64,000 nt of DNA, from positions 56,357 to 120,356 of the forward strand of contig NZ_VTAW01000012.1 of NCBI RefSeq assembly GCF_008245225.1, in the 5' to 3' direction. The DNA comes from Natrialba swarupiae. Lineage in GTDB: Archaea; Halobacteriota; Halobacteria; Halobacteriales; Natrialbaceae. The notes under the pieces are model-generated. The model was not told the origin of the DNA. It made no database searches and saw only the letters and a program-made list of their open reading frames with translations. A program made the translations under genes and the position numbers. This document shows, piece by piece, positions 9,273-18,258 of the stretch (positions within the stretch are counted from its first letter, which is position 1; each line of letters starts with the position of its first letter).

Positions 9273-9637
9273 GGGCAGCCTCCATCAGGGGAACGCCGGG
9301 ATTACCACCTCCGGCACCGACCGACAGTTCGCAGCGTACCTTTTTCACTCGATCCACGGGGTACAGCGCGGTCGCGGCGAGTCGTCACGTACGCCGTCTG
9401 TTTGTAGGGCGTCATAGAATGACACTCACGCCGACTACGCTGACCTCGTACTTCGATATGTACGGGTCGAGGCGTTACCGAAGCAGTTACCCACAGCTCG
9501 GACAGGCGTCAGAAACGATCTGCTAAATATTGAGAGGGAGCCACAAGAATATCCGGGCAATTTAGTGATCATCACGCTCCACGAGAGACGAGACCATCCA
9601 CAGGTTGTTATGGACTAAGCTATTACTGACAATTGTC
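9273..9637 (+). other. Gene-poor stretch upstream of uspA
   Basis: No supported gene. A 35-codon plus-strand ORF at 9419-9526 (MTLTPTTLTSYFDMYGSRRY...) has no recognisable similarity and atypical composition. Base composition becomes AT-richer from about 9520. Confidence 0.5.
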
Positions 9638-10027
9638 ATGCCAATCGTTGCAGGCGTTGATCGTTCGTCCCGTGCTGAATCGGTTGTGAGTCATGGGTAC
9701 GATCTCGCGGACAAGTGTGATGTTGAGTTACATGTCGTGCATGTGGGAGCGCGTCAGGTTGGCGATGGTGGACTCGAGAGAGGTCGTGAAGAAGCCTCAG
9801 AAGTCGCAGCCGACGTCGCCGAAAAAACCATCGGTCAGACGGATTTTGAACCAATCGGACTGGTAGGAGATCCTGCAGAAAAACTCTTGGAGTACGGCGA
9901 AAACCAGGATGCAGAATATATTGTGATCAATGCCCGAAAACGAACGCGCTTAGATCACGCGATATTCGGTGGGGTCTCTCAATCACTTTTGCTCGCCGCA
10001 GATCGGCCTGTCGTTACGGTACCCTAA
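9638..10027 (+). CDS. Universal stress protein, UspA family
   Basis: 129 residues from the ATG at 9638 (MPIVAGVDRSSRAESVV); a TTG 33 bases upstream is in frame but would add a non-family hydrophobic leader. The USP fold signature is present: DVELHVVHVG, GDPAEKLLEYGENQDAEYIV and, at the end, the nucleotide-binding GG(V)SQSLLLAADRPVVTVP, where the family has G-x-S..L-x-x...PVxxV. This copy probably binds ATP. Its codon use is less GC-biased than its neighbours, hinting at a different history. Confidence 0.9.
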   Translation: MPIVAGVDRSSRAESVVSHGYDLADKCDVELHVVHVGARQVGDGGLERGREEASEVAADVAEKTIGQTDFEPIGLVGDPAEKLLEYGENQDAEYIVINARKRTRLDHAIFGGVSQSLLLAADRPVVTVP

Positions 10028-10447
10028 TTTGGTGGCGCTCATCTCCCATTTACAGGCGGTCGAGGCGAATGCCCCGGGGCTTGACCCCGAGGCGGTTCAC
10101 CACTCCCCGCCTGCTGATATGTCAAATTTTCCTCGACGCCCCCCTTGACGTCGATAATCTCTGTATGCGAGTTGCTGATGTAACTGAAGTAGTTCGTCCA
10201 AACCAGATAATATCTCGATTGTCCGCACTCGATCCGTGGCGAAACGCGGACTCCGGCGGGTCGAGACGGGAATCGGTCTGGTAGGGACGACGGAATCGAG
10301 CGACGAATTCACGACGACTTCGAGGAGACGGTCGACGAGTGCGGGCTCGTCGTGCCGGCCGCCAAACTCGAGACGCGACCCGACGCCGAACCCCAGCCCC
10401 GACCTCGAAACCAAACGCGGAAGTGGTTTTGGTGTATCATTCCCATC
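10028..10447 (+). other. Intergenic region, no supported gene
   Basis: Between uspA and the methyltransferase. It holds the GC-rich inverted repeat at 10061-10102. From about 10275 the sequence is open in the methyltransferase frame (reading GIERRIHDDFEETVDECGLV), which might be a remnant of an unrelated gene, but I cannot assign it. Confidence 0.4.
10061..10102. mobile_element. Possible relic of an IS605/IS1341-type (TnpB) right end
   Basis: The segment contains CCCCGGGGCTTGACCCCG inside a context (GGCGAATGC on the left, AGGCGGTTCAC on the right) that resembles, from memory, sequences found just after haloarchaeal tnpB genes. It can fold as a GC-rich hairpin. No tnpB reading frame is left in the window, so this would be an orphan fragment. 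Assignment from pattern memory only. Confidence 0.3.
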
Positions 10448-11140
10448 GTGGAATATACTCGAGATCACTTCGACTCCCTCTACGACGACGGCGACGGCGA
10501 TCCGTGGGGGTTCTGGGAGAGCGAGTACGAAGCACAGAAGTACGACCGAACGATCGCACCGGTCCGCGACAGGCGCTCGAGCGACGAGATCGGATCGATC
10601 CTCGACCTCGGCTGTGGGAACGGCGCCGCGACGGCGACGGTCGCCGATGCGTTTCCCGACGCGGACGTGACCGGCGTCGACGTCTCCGAGCGAGCGCTGG
10701 CGACCGCACGCGAGCGGGCACCGGATCCGACCTACCGGCGGGCGGACGTCCTCGAGTTCGTCGCGGAGACCGACCGGACGTTCGACGTCGTCCTCGACAT
10801 CGAGTGTCTCTGCTATCTCGCCGCGGACCACAGCGTCACTCGTCTGTTGCAGTTCGCGGACGACCTCCGCGACCTCCTCGCCGAGGACGGACTGTTCGTC
10901 TCGACGCACGTCCACATGCCCCGGGAAGACCAGCCGACGATCGAACAGGCGCGGACGGCCAGGACCGTTCGCGCCATCCTCGAGACGTCGTTCGAGACGG
11001 TCGGCCGCGACCGCTACGTCGAGTGCAAGCGAACGGCGCTCGATCCCGACGAGCCGTCGGAACAGCCCTACGAGGTCTGGGCGATGCGACCCCGTTCGTC
11101 GAGTACCCTGACGAATCGAGTCGACTGTAAGTCCCGGTGA
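10448..11140 (+). CDS. Class I SAM-dependent methyltransferase (NodS-like)
   Basis: 230 residues from a GTG at 10448 (VEYTRDHFDSLYDDG). The region DPWGFWESEYEAQKYDRTIA followed by motif I ILDLGCGNGAATATVADAF and the acidic GVDVSE is the NodS-like arrangement. Motif IV is DVVLDIECLCYL. The substrate is unknown; NodS relatives methylate small molecules or amino sugars. The start is uncertain: the frame is open upstream to an ATG at 10352, but that extension is Pro/Arg-rich and unlike the family. Confidence 0.82.
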   Translation: MEYTRDHFDSLYDDGDGDPWGFWESEYEAQKYDRTIAPVRDRRSSDEIGSILDLGCGNGAATATVADAFPDADVTGVDVSERALATARERAPDPTYRRADVLEFVAETDRTFDVVLDIECLCYLAADHSVTRLLQFADDLRDLLAEDGLFVSTHVHMPREDQPTIEQARTARTVRAILETSFETVGRDRYVECKRTALDPDEPSEQPYEVWAMRPRSSSTLTNRVDCKSR

Positions 11141-11222
11141 ATTCGGCCGGTTCGCGCCGACCGATCGGCGCGGTGAGCCGGGACCAACGTTTACAGTACC
11201 GGGTGTGGATGTCTCGAGTGCC

Positions 11223-11618
11223 ATGACGAAAGACGTCACCACCGTATCCGAGGAGGGATTCAGCGCCACGAACGAGGTTCGCGAGTTCGAGACGACGATC
11301 GACGCGACCGGCGAGGACGCACCGGACACCCTCGAGACGCTGCTCTCGACGTATGCGACCTGTTACGTCCCCGCGCTTCGCGTCGGCGGCCAACAGCGCG
11401 GCGTCGAGGAGATGGGGCGCATCGAGATCCACACCACGGGCGAACTCAACGACGACGACAAACTCGAGTCGATCGCGTTCGATGTCCGCGTCGAGACAGC
11501 GGTCGACGACGACACCGCCACGGAGGTCATCGAACGCGCAAACGAACTCTGCAAGGTCCACGATGCGCTAAAGACAGAGCTGCACGCGGAGACGTCCCTC
11601 GAGGGAGAGGCGTTCTGA
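11223..11618 (+). CDS. OsmC-family peroxiredoxin-like protein
   Basis: 131 residues from the ATG at 11223. Two cysteines characteristic of the OsmC/Ohr fold are present: YATCYVPAL (Cys47) and NELCKVHDAL near the C-terminus. They form the thiol pair that reduces organic hydroperoxides. TTTACAGTA about 30 bases before the start is a plausible TATA element, making the transcript nearly leaderless. Downstream is a 2-hydroxyacid dehydrogenase on the same strand. Confidence 0.87.
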   Translation: MTKDVTTVSEEGFSATNEVREFETTIDATGEDAPDTLETLLSTYATCYVPALRVGGQQRGVEEMGRIEIHTTGELNDDDKLESIAFDVRVETAVDDDTATEVIERANELCKVHDALKTELHAETSLEGEAF

Positions 11619-11768
11619 ACTTCGAAGTGTCCCGAGTGAGCTCCTCTCTGGGTGCACTCGAGGCCAGTCGACTCGTCGGTCGATGGTCCAACAGCCGTCT
11701 CCGATCACCGTTTGTATCAGATGCACAGAAAGAATAAGGCAAACGGTAACGAGTGAAGACCGTAGACG

Positions 11769-12737
11769 ATGAACGATCCTGACGTCGTCGTCCTCCGGGA
11801 GGGGACGGAAGGGCTGTCGATGGAATCGTACGCTGAGACACTCCGAGAGCGGGCCCCCGAACACACCGTTTCGCTCGCACGGACCCCGAGCGACGAGCGT
11901 GACCTCGTCTCCAGTGCCCGCGTCGTCACGGGAATTACGATCGACGAGGACCTCATCTCCCGAGCCGACCGCCTCGAGGTGTTCGCCTGTATGTTCGCGG
12001 GGACCGGCCACCTCCCGATGGACGCCCTCGAGCGCCGCGGCGTCACCGTCACGAACGCAAGTGGCGTCAACGCTCCGGGGCTCGCCGAGCAGGCGATCGG
12101 CAACGTGTTGACCTTTGCCCGCCGGCTCCACGAGGGGTGGCGTCGGAAGCAAAACCGCGAGTGGCGTCACTTCCAGTCGGGTGAGCTCGCCGACAGCACG
12201 GTGACAATCGTCGGTCTCGGCTCGATCGGCCAGGCGATCGCCCACCGACTCGAGGGGTTCGAGGTCGACACCATCGGCATCCGCTATACGCCCTCGAAGG
12301 GCGGCCCGACCGACGAGGTGCTCGGCTTCGACGAGGCCGACGTCCACGACGCATTCGCCCGAAGCGAGTACGTCGTGCTCGCGTGCCCGCTGACCGACCT
12401 CACCCGGGGGCTTGTCGACGAGGCAGCCCTCGCGACGCTCCCGACGAACGCGGTCGTCGTCAACGTCGCCCGCGGCGGGGTCGTCGACACCGACGCGCTC
12501 GTTTCGGCACTCCGAACGGAGGACATACGCGGCGCGGCCCTGGACGTCACCGATCCCGAACCCCTCCCATCGGACCACGAGCTCTGGGGGCTCGGGAACT
12601 GCCTCATCACGCCACACACCGGCGGATACACGCCGAAATACTGGGATCGGCTGGCCGATATCGTCGCGCACAACCTCGAGGCGCTCGAGGGCGACGGAGA
12701 CCTCCGGAACGTCGTCTCTCGGCCGAACGCCGACTGA
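11769..12737 (+). CDS. D-2-hydroxyacid dehydrogenase (NAD-dependent)
   Basis: 322 residues with the two-domain formate/glycerate dehydrogenase architecture. The Rossmann motif is VGLGSIGQAIA at about 142-152. The catalytic trio is visible as NVARGGVVDT (Arg), DVTDPEPLP (Glu) and ITPHTGGYTP (His). It reduces a 2-keto acid to the D-hydroxy acid or the reverse; haloarchaeal homologues often act on 2-ketocarboxylic acids with broad specificity. No pathway partner is evident next to it. Confidence 0.92.
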   Translation: MNDPDVVVLREGTEGLSMESYAETLRERAPEHTVSLARTPSDERDLVSSARVVTGITIDEDLISRADRLEVFACMFAGTGHLPMDALERRGVTVTNASGVNAPGLAEQAIGNVLTFARRLHEGWRRKQNREWRHFQSGELADSTVTIVGLGSIGQAIAHRLEGFEVDTIGIRYTPSKGGPTDEVLGFDEADVHDAFARSEYVVLACPLTDLTRGLVDEAALATLPTNAVVVNVARGGVVDTDALVSALRTEDIRGAALDVTDPEPLPSDHELWGLGNCLITPHTGGYTPKYWDRLADIVAHNLEALEGDGDLRNVVSRPNAD

Positions 12738-12772
12738 CGATCCGAGCGCCCGGAGACGACCCCCTCGGTCGA

Positions 12773-13408
12773 TCACTGGACGTCGAGGTCGCCGTCGGCG
12801 TCCCAGCCACAGTCGGCCGGGTCGACCACCGCTTGCTCGGCCGTCACGCCGTTTTCGGAGACGAATAGCTCGGCTTGTGAGTAGTGCTCGCCGACGCTCC
12901 ACTCCGCGTCGTCGGTCACGCGATCCGACTCGACCTCGACGCGGTAGCTTCCGTAGCGGAAATCGGCGTCGAAATCGGTTTGCTCCCCCTCCTCGAGTTC
13001 GAGGTGCTCGTCGACGACGACGTCGCCCCGGTGGTCGATTCGGAGGTCGAACTCGGCGTTGTCGTCGATCGCGTTGACGAGTTGCGGCCCGCCGGTTTCG
13101 GGGATCGTCTCCTCGAGTTCGACGCGCCGCTGGTCGCCCTCGGCGTCGACGTCGACCGCGTAGTAGACCCCGTCGTGACTGAGGTAGGATTCCTGAGCGT
13201 CCATTACCTCCTCAAGTACGAGTCGCTCGTCGGTCTCGTACCTGCCCGATTCGATCGCAGTCAGTGCCTCCGACTCGGCGGAGTCGGGAAGATTGTCGAC
13301 GTGGACGATCGTGTGGTGGCACGTCTCGTACGCTGCGGGTTCGCGTCCAAGACAGCCGGCAACCGCGGCCGACGCGGTGACAGCCGCGAGAAACACGCGA
13401 CGGTTCAT
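12773..13408 (-). CDS. Secreted lipoprotein, unknown function
   Basis: 211 residues from the ATG at 13408. The N-terminus MNRRVFLAAVTASAAVAGC has a twin arginine, a hydrophobic stretch and a lipobox with Cys19, so it is probably Tat-exported and lipid-anchored. The mature part is very acidic and strand-rich (FDLRIDHRGDVVVDEHLELE), suggesting a beta-sandwich or binding domain facing the outside. I recognise no enzymatic motif. Confidence 0.82.
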   Translation of the reverse strand: MNRRVFLAAVTASAAVAGCLGREPAAYETCHHTIVHVDNLPDSAESEALTAIESGRYETDERLVLEEVMDAQESYLSHDGVYYAVDVDAEGDQRRVELEETIPETGGPQLVNAIDDNAEFDLRIDHRGDVVVDEHLELEEGEQTDFDADFRYGSYRVEVESDRVTDDAEWSVGEHYSQAELFVSENGVTAEQAVVDPADCGWDADGDLDVQ

Positions 13409-13607
13409 ACCGAACCGTTGGAACGGCGATGTATATGCGTTCCCGAAGCTGAAACGAGTCTTTGCGTCAACGACTATCACGGCCCTCGACTCCGTTCGGT
13501 CGGCTCTCGGTGTCGACTCGCGTCTCCACCGCAGTCGATACGTCGCCCATCGTCGAGACGCGTTCGAACCACCGGCGATTAAGACGTGGCGGTTCGTCCC
13601 GCCGAAC

Positions 13608-14153
13608 ATGGCAGTACTCGAGACAGTCGTGATCGCATTCTGGGCGATGTTGCCGGCGTACGTCCCCAACAACGCCGCCGTACTGGCGGGCGGCGGCCGA
13701 CCGATCGACGGTGGTCGAACGTGGGGAGAAAAGCGGGTGCTCGGTGACGGCAAGACCTGGCGTGGAACCGCCGCGGGAATCCTCGCCGGCGTCGCGCTCG
13801 CGGCGGTCCTGACGTATCTCGCGCCGACGGTCAGCGACCTCGTCGGGGTCGACGTGCCCGGATTCGTCCCCGGCGCGGCGGTCGGACTCGCCGCAGGGGC
13901 GATGCTGGGTGACATCCTCGCGTCGTTTCTCAAGCGCCGGACCGGGCGCCAGCGCGGCGCGATGTTCCCCGGTCTGGACCAGCTGGACTTCGTCGTCGTC
14001 TCGCTGCCCCTGACCGCACTGCTGGCAACCGAGTGGTTCCTCGAGGTCTTCACGCTCGGCGTGATCCTCGTCGTCGTCGTCCTGACGCCGATTCTGCACG
14101 TGACGACGAACGTGATCGCGTACAAACTCGGGCTGAAAAACGAACCCTGGTGA
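13608..14153 (+). CDS. carS: CDP-archaeol synthase CarS
   Basis: 181 residues, the family's normal size, with five or so membrane helices. Family motifs are PAYVPNNAAVL, GKTWRG (GDGKTWRGTAAG), MLGDILASFLKRR and FPGLDQLDFV. CarS condenses unsaturated archaetidic acid (2,3-bis-O-geranylgeranylglycerol phosphate) with CTP to form the CDP-activated lipid for all archaeal polar phospholipids. The ATG at 13608 (MAVLETVVIAFWAML) matches the family; an in-frame extension exists upstream but reads as the 5' flank. Confidence 0.96.
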   Translation: MAVLETVVIAFWAMLPAYVPNNAAVLAGGGRPIDGGRTWGEKRVLGDGKTWRGTAAGILAGVALAAVLTYLAPTVSDLVGVDVPGFVPGAAVGLAAGAMLGDILASFLKRRTGRQRGAMFPGLDQLDFVVVSLPLTALLATEWFLEVFTLGVILVVVVLTPILHVTTNVIAYKLGLKNEPW

Positions 14154-14212
14154 CACTTGGTACGATCGGTTTTTCTCGCCGAGGGCGATTGTGAACGCGT
14201 CCCGCTCCCGTC

Positions 14213-14716
14213 TTACCGTTCAGGCCGGCGATTCCACCCGAGGCCGTTCACCACCGTCATCAGGACGCACACGACGAAACAGAACCCGAGGACGACGAAG
14301 ACGATCGGAAAGTACGGCTCGGATTCGGGGCCGTGTACAGTCCAGTACATCGCCGCGGCCGTCACGCCCAGAACGGCGAAGTAGACGGCGGTCACTGCGG
14401 CGACGGGGACGTCGACGTAGGTGACGATCGACCGGTAGACGTCGACGTCGGTGAGAACGTGGACGATCCCGGCGACCACCGCCGCGATCGCGACGACGGC
14501 GAGCAGCGGGAAAAAGCCGAAGAATCCCGAGAATCCGACGAGTATTCCCACGACGGCGACGTATCCGACGAGCGCGTCCGGAACGATGGACGGATTCGGG
14601 ACTGCGGCCGAGGCGAGCATCACGACCCCCGTGGCGATCAGGTTCGCCCAGACGAGGAGTCTGTTCGATTCGTAGGATTCGATCACGGCTATCTTTTCTA
14701 GCGTTTCGGCCAGCAT
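14213..14716 (-). CDS. Multi-spanning membrane protein, unknown function
   Basis: 167 residues from the ATG at 14716 (MLAETLEKIAVIESYESNR). Five hydrophobic helices can be counted, for example LIATGVVMLASAAV, ALVGYVAVVGILVGFSGF, LLAVVAIAAVVAGIVHVL and IVFVVLGFCFVVCVLMTVV. The short soluble N-terminus is followed immediately by the first span. Nothing links it to a known transporter family. Divergent from the alpha/beta hydrolase (136 bases between starts), with ATATAT-like sequence in the gap. Confidence 0.75.
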   Translation of the reverse strand: MLAETLEKIAVIESYESNRLLVWANLIATGVVMLASAAVPNPSIVPDALVGYVAVVGILVGFSGFFGFFPLLAVVAIAAVVAGIVHVLTDVDVYRSIVTYVDVPVAAVTAVYFAVLGVTAAAMYWTVHGPESEPYFPIVFVVLGFCFVVCVLMTVVNGLGWNRRPER

Positions 14717-14852
14717 TATATATGCGTTGGATCGAAGAATAAATCGATTTGGGGCGAATGCGCCGACGGAAATCTGGACGGCGTCCCATTCGCCGCGCCT
14801 CTGTGCTCGGAGCGCCCGGACTGTTATCACACACTACGTGGTAGCGCCGGCC

Positions 14853-15932
14853 ATGTTGCAGACTCGAGACGAGACGCTCACCGGCGTCGACTCGCGAACG
14901 ATCGAGACCGATCGCCTCGAGACGCACCTGATCGAATCGGGCGACGCTGTCGGGGAGGGGAAGACGGTCGTCTTCGTGCACGGGGACGTCTCCTCGTCGC
15001 GCTTTTTCGAGGATACTATCGCTGCCCTCCCGGACGACCACCACGCGATTGCACCGGATTTACGCGGCTACGGCGACTCCGAGACGAAACCGGTCGACGC
15101 GACCGACGGCCTCGGCGACTTCCGGCGAGATCTGCGGGCGCTCCTCGAGCGAGTCGACCGCACTGGATCCGTGACCCTCGTTGGCTGGTCGAACGGCGGG
15201 GGCGTCGCGATGCGCTACGCGATCGAACACTCGGACGACGTCGACTCGCTCGTCCTCGTCAATCCCGTTTCGCCGTACGGCTTCGGCGGAACGAAGGATC
15301 TCGAGGGGACACCCTGTTTCGGCGACTTCGCGGGCTCCGGCGGTGGTCTGGGCAACGAGGCGTTCGTCGAGGGGCTCGCGAACCGCGACCGGAGCGAGGG
15401 TGGTGAGAACTCGCCGCGGAAGATCCTCCGAACGTACTACGTCGGGCCGACCCACCAGTTCGACGAGGAACGCGAGGAATCGTATCTGACGGGGATGCTC
15501 GATACGGTGACCGGACCGGAGAACTATCCGGGCGACGCGAGCCGAAGCGATAACTGGCCCGGTGTCGCCCCCGGTGAAAGGGGAGTTAACAACGCCGTCT
15601 CGCCGAAGTACTGTGACCTCACCGGGATCACGGCGATCGATCCCGACGAGAAGCCGCCGATCACCTGGATTCGCGGCGGCTCGGATCAGATCGTCTCCAA
15701 CGAGTCGCTGTTCGACCTCGGGACGCTCGGCCGGATGGAACAACTCGCCGACTGGCCCGGCGACGACGTCTTCCCACCCCAGCCGATGGTCGACCAGACC
15801 CGTGCCGTCCTCGAGGAGTACGAAGACGCTGGCGGCGAGTTCGAGGAAGTCGTCTTCTCCAACACTGGCCACACGCCACACCTCGAGGTTCCCGGCGAGT
15901 TCCTCGAGCGTCTCGAGTCCGCTCTCGAGTAA
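14853..15932 (+). CDS. Alpha/beta hydrolase
   Basis: 359 residues. The oxyanion segment is VFVHGDVSSSRFF and the nucleophile elbow GWSNGGGVAMRYA carries the catalytic Ser. The acid is likely in IRGGSDQIVSN and the catalytic His in SNTGHTPHLEVP. A long insertion between about 170 and 260 (lid) is larger than in simple epoxide hydrolase or haloperoxidase relatives. The substrate is unknown. The start ATG at 14853 directly precedes family-like sequence; the frame upstream is open but overlaps the divergent promoter region. Confidence 0.88.
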   Translation: MLQTRDETLTGVDSRTIETDRLETHLIESGDAVGEGKTVVFVHGDVSSSRFFEDTIAALPDDHHAIAPDLRGYGDSETKPVDATDGLGDFRRDLRALLERVDRTGSVTLVGWSNGGGVAMRYAIEHSDDVDSLVLVNPVSPYGFGGTKDLEGTPCFGDFAGSGGGLGNEAFVEGLANRDRSEGGENSPRKILRTYYVGPTHQFDEEREESYLTGMLDTVTGPENYPGDASRSDNWPGVAPGERGVNNAVSPKYCDLTGITAIDPDEKPPITWIRGGSDQIVSNESLFDLGTLGRMEQLADWPGDDVFPPQPMVDQTRAVLEEYEDAGGEFEEVVFSNTGHTPHLEVPGEFLERLESALE

Positions 15933-16056
15933 CGCGTCCAGTCGAGTTCACAAGCGTTGGTGACTCTCCTCTCGCTGAAATCGAACACACGGACCTCCGT
16001 CCCTTCGTTGATCGATTCCGCAGTCTGGCGTTCGGGCCAGGTCGAACCCGGCCGAG

Positions 16057-18132
16057 TTACTCGAGCGTTATGGGCCCGATTCCGTCGTTCCAGTGGAGTC
16101 GCTCGTTGAACAAAATCGGCAGCTCAGTCCATGTCAAATACTCCAATAGTTTCTCTTCGTCGACCGGCGTAAGCGGCGTAAACCCAGGTGAGAGATGTGT
16201 GTCGACAACTGACTCGAGGTCGGACGCGGATACCGTCCCGAGTTTGTACTCCTTCGTCGAGTAGGTCCGGATGCCGAATCCAAACTCGTGTTCGCTCCAG
16301 CGTTCCAGTTCGACAACACCTGGTGACCCACCGTCCGACTGTGCAATGTCCGCCGATCCATCGCCGACGATGAGATACTGCTCGCCGAGTGCGGTGTTCT
16401 GTTGGGCAATCTCGAGTGCTGCCCGGAGCGAAAAGCCGCGGTTGAGAAGTCGTGCGAATGTTTCGCCTGCTTCGACGGCGTCCTCGTTGACGACGTCGCT
16501 GTAGGTACTGACACCGCCGAACGCGCCGCGGCGGGTAAGCGCGAGCCCCTGTTCGTACGATCGGCAGGCGTTCAAGAAGAAGACCCCGAGATCGACCGAC
16601 TCGAGGGTCCGGACGTCGAGGTCCCCATCCGGACACCGGATGCCGTCTTCGGTCGCGTGACCGATGTAATGGAGGAAGTCGTACCCGCCCTGGGTGAGGA
16701 GGGTCGCGAGTTGGTCGGAGTCGACGCCGAACTCCGAGTGAATTTCGAACGGGAGCTCCTCGCGGGTGCCGTACGTCTCGTCGAGCAGATCGTGTTCGTC
16801 GATCATCCGAGCGTCGTTACAGACGACCAGAATCTCGATCGATTCGCTACGGGCGTCCCGATCGATCTGATTTCGGTAGGCTTCGATCGTCGCCTTCGAG
16901 GCATTCTGTGGAATAGCGTCGCCAAACCACGCGTGTTCGACCGATTTGTCCCTAATCCGGGGAACGACGAACGCGGACTCGTCATCGTACGTGGATGGAG
17001 AGCGGTACTCAGCCGTCGAGCGGACGAGCTGTGTAGTGGTCGGTTCCAGTTGTGGAACCGTGTTCGGAGTCCGTCCACGGGATTCACGAATGATTCCGAG
17101 TTCGTTGACTACGAACGGGACTACTTCGACGCTCTCCGGCTTGTCGGGAACGTAGGCCGTCAGTGGCCACCGTGGGGTGTGTGGGTCAATCACGTCGTAC
17201 GGAATCTCGAGGTATCGCTCGAGACGAACCGGAAGCGGTTTGTCGTAGATGTCGACTAAATCGAAAGACAACTCCTCTTCCAGTGGCGCCCGTTCGATGA
17301 TGTCGTACTGAAAAATACCTTCCGTCCGGGTCAGACAGTCGAGGAAGAAAAACCGTTTCAGGAGTTGGGCGATCTCGTCGCCGAACGTGTCGTCTGCAGC
17401 TAATGATCGCTCGAATAGGGGTGTCTCGAGTCTTGGGTTCGGTCCCGTCCGGACCGTTGCTCCGAGAAAGAACGCGAGGGGTGCGGCCTGGTAGACCGCC
17501 AGGTATTCGTTCGGAACGACGAGTTCGACGTTACCACCCGTCCGATCGATCCCCTCCGGAACGTCGAGATGATCCCCCAGTTCGATCAACGGTGGGTGTC
17601 CACGAAGCGTTGGCCACGTCCGTTCGGGCGAGGTCGTCTTCAGTGCCGATGGAACCGCGGAGATCGCCTCCGCTACTGACTCGAGGTCCGGCGGCGTCGT
17701 AATCGTTCCGGCGGGTCGGTCGTGGGCCGACCGGGCACCGAGTTCCACCACGCCCTCTTGCTCGAGCGTGATCCGGAGTCCCGTGAGACTGATGTCGATC
17801 GTTCCCGGAACGTCGACTCGGACGTAGAGTTTGATCGGGGCGCTGACGCCGACGAACTGCGTCCGGTCGTCGAGTTCTGCCGTCTCACCCGCCTCGAAGT
17901 TCGAAATCGCCTGTCCCGTTTGGTCGTGGATCGTTACGGCATATCGGTGATCGAAGACGATCTCGTCGGTTTCGATCGTGCAGGTTTCGTCGACCGTAAA
18001 GCAAAACTCGTCGGGGTCGATCGATCCTGGCGAGACGGACGCGGACGTCTCGATCTGGAGATGGCGCTGTTCGAGGGAGTCGTGGACCTCGAGCCCAACC
18101 GGATTCGCCGTTGTTTCGAACTCGATCGTCAT
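16057..18132 (-). CDS. CHAT-domain (caspase-like) protein
   Basis: 691 residues. The first 150 or so residues are strand-rich without recognised motifs. The C-terminal third (about 430-610) is a CHAT peptidase domain: YDFLHYIGHATEDGIRC has the catalytic His (about His492) and FFLNACRSYEQG the catalytic Cys (about Cys523), followed by GGVSTYSDVVNEDAV and FSLRAALEIAQQ. CHAT proteases share the caspase/separase fold; bacterial members act in antiphage or cell-death systems such as gasdermin or CRISPR-linked Craspase (TPR-CHAT). It lies 126 bases after the AAA protein gene on the same strand and may be cotranscribed with it and glpABC. Confidence 0.88.
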   Translation of the reverse strand: MTIEFETTANPVGLEVHDSLEQRHLQIETSASVSPGSIDPDEFCFTVDETCTIETDEIVFDHRYAVTIHDQTGQAISNFEAGETAELDDRTQFVGVSAPIKLYVRVDVPGTIDISLTGLRITLEQEGVVELGARSAHDRPAGTITTPPDLESVAEAISAVPSALKTTSPERTWPTLRGHPPLIELGDHLDVPEGIDRTGGNVELVVPNEYLAVYQAAPLAFFLGATVRTGPNPRLETPLFERSLAADDTFGDEIAQLLKRFFFLDCLTRTEGIFQYDIIERAPLEEELSFDLVDIYDKPLPVRLERYLEIPYDVIDPHTPRWPLTAYVPDKPESVEVVPFVVNELGIIRESRGRTPNTVPQLEPTTTQLVRSTAEYRSPSTYDDESAFVVPRIRDKSVEHAWFGDAIPQNASKATIEAYRNQIDRDARSESIEILVVCNDARMIDEHDLLDETYGTREELPFEIHSEFGVDSDQLATLLTQGGYDFLHYIGHATEDGIRCPDGDLDVRTLESVDLGVFFLNACRSYEQGLALTRRGAFGGVSTYSDVVNEDAVEAGETFARLLNRGFSLRAALEIAQQNTALGEQYLIVGDGSADIAQSDGGSPGVVELERWSEHEFGFGIRTYSTKEYKLGTVSASDLESVVDTHLSPGFTPLTPVDEEKLLEYLTWTELPILFNERLHWNDGIGPITLE

Positions 18133-18258
18133 ATCTCCTCGCGGCGCTACTGCGTCCGTTTATCGTGCATCGACAAAAAGGGTGCCGTCGGTTGAAAGTC
18201 GTGTCCGGACAAACGTCCCGTTTCGAGCGCTCACCTCCTCTGCGTGTCGAATACGAGC

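Noticed and set aside
10097..11329. 410-codon minus-strand frame across the methyltransferase gene
   Set aside because: The plus-strand methyltransferase has clear SAM motifs; the antisense translation has none.
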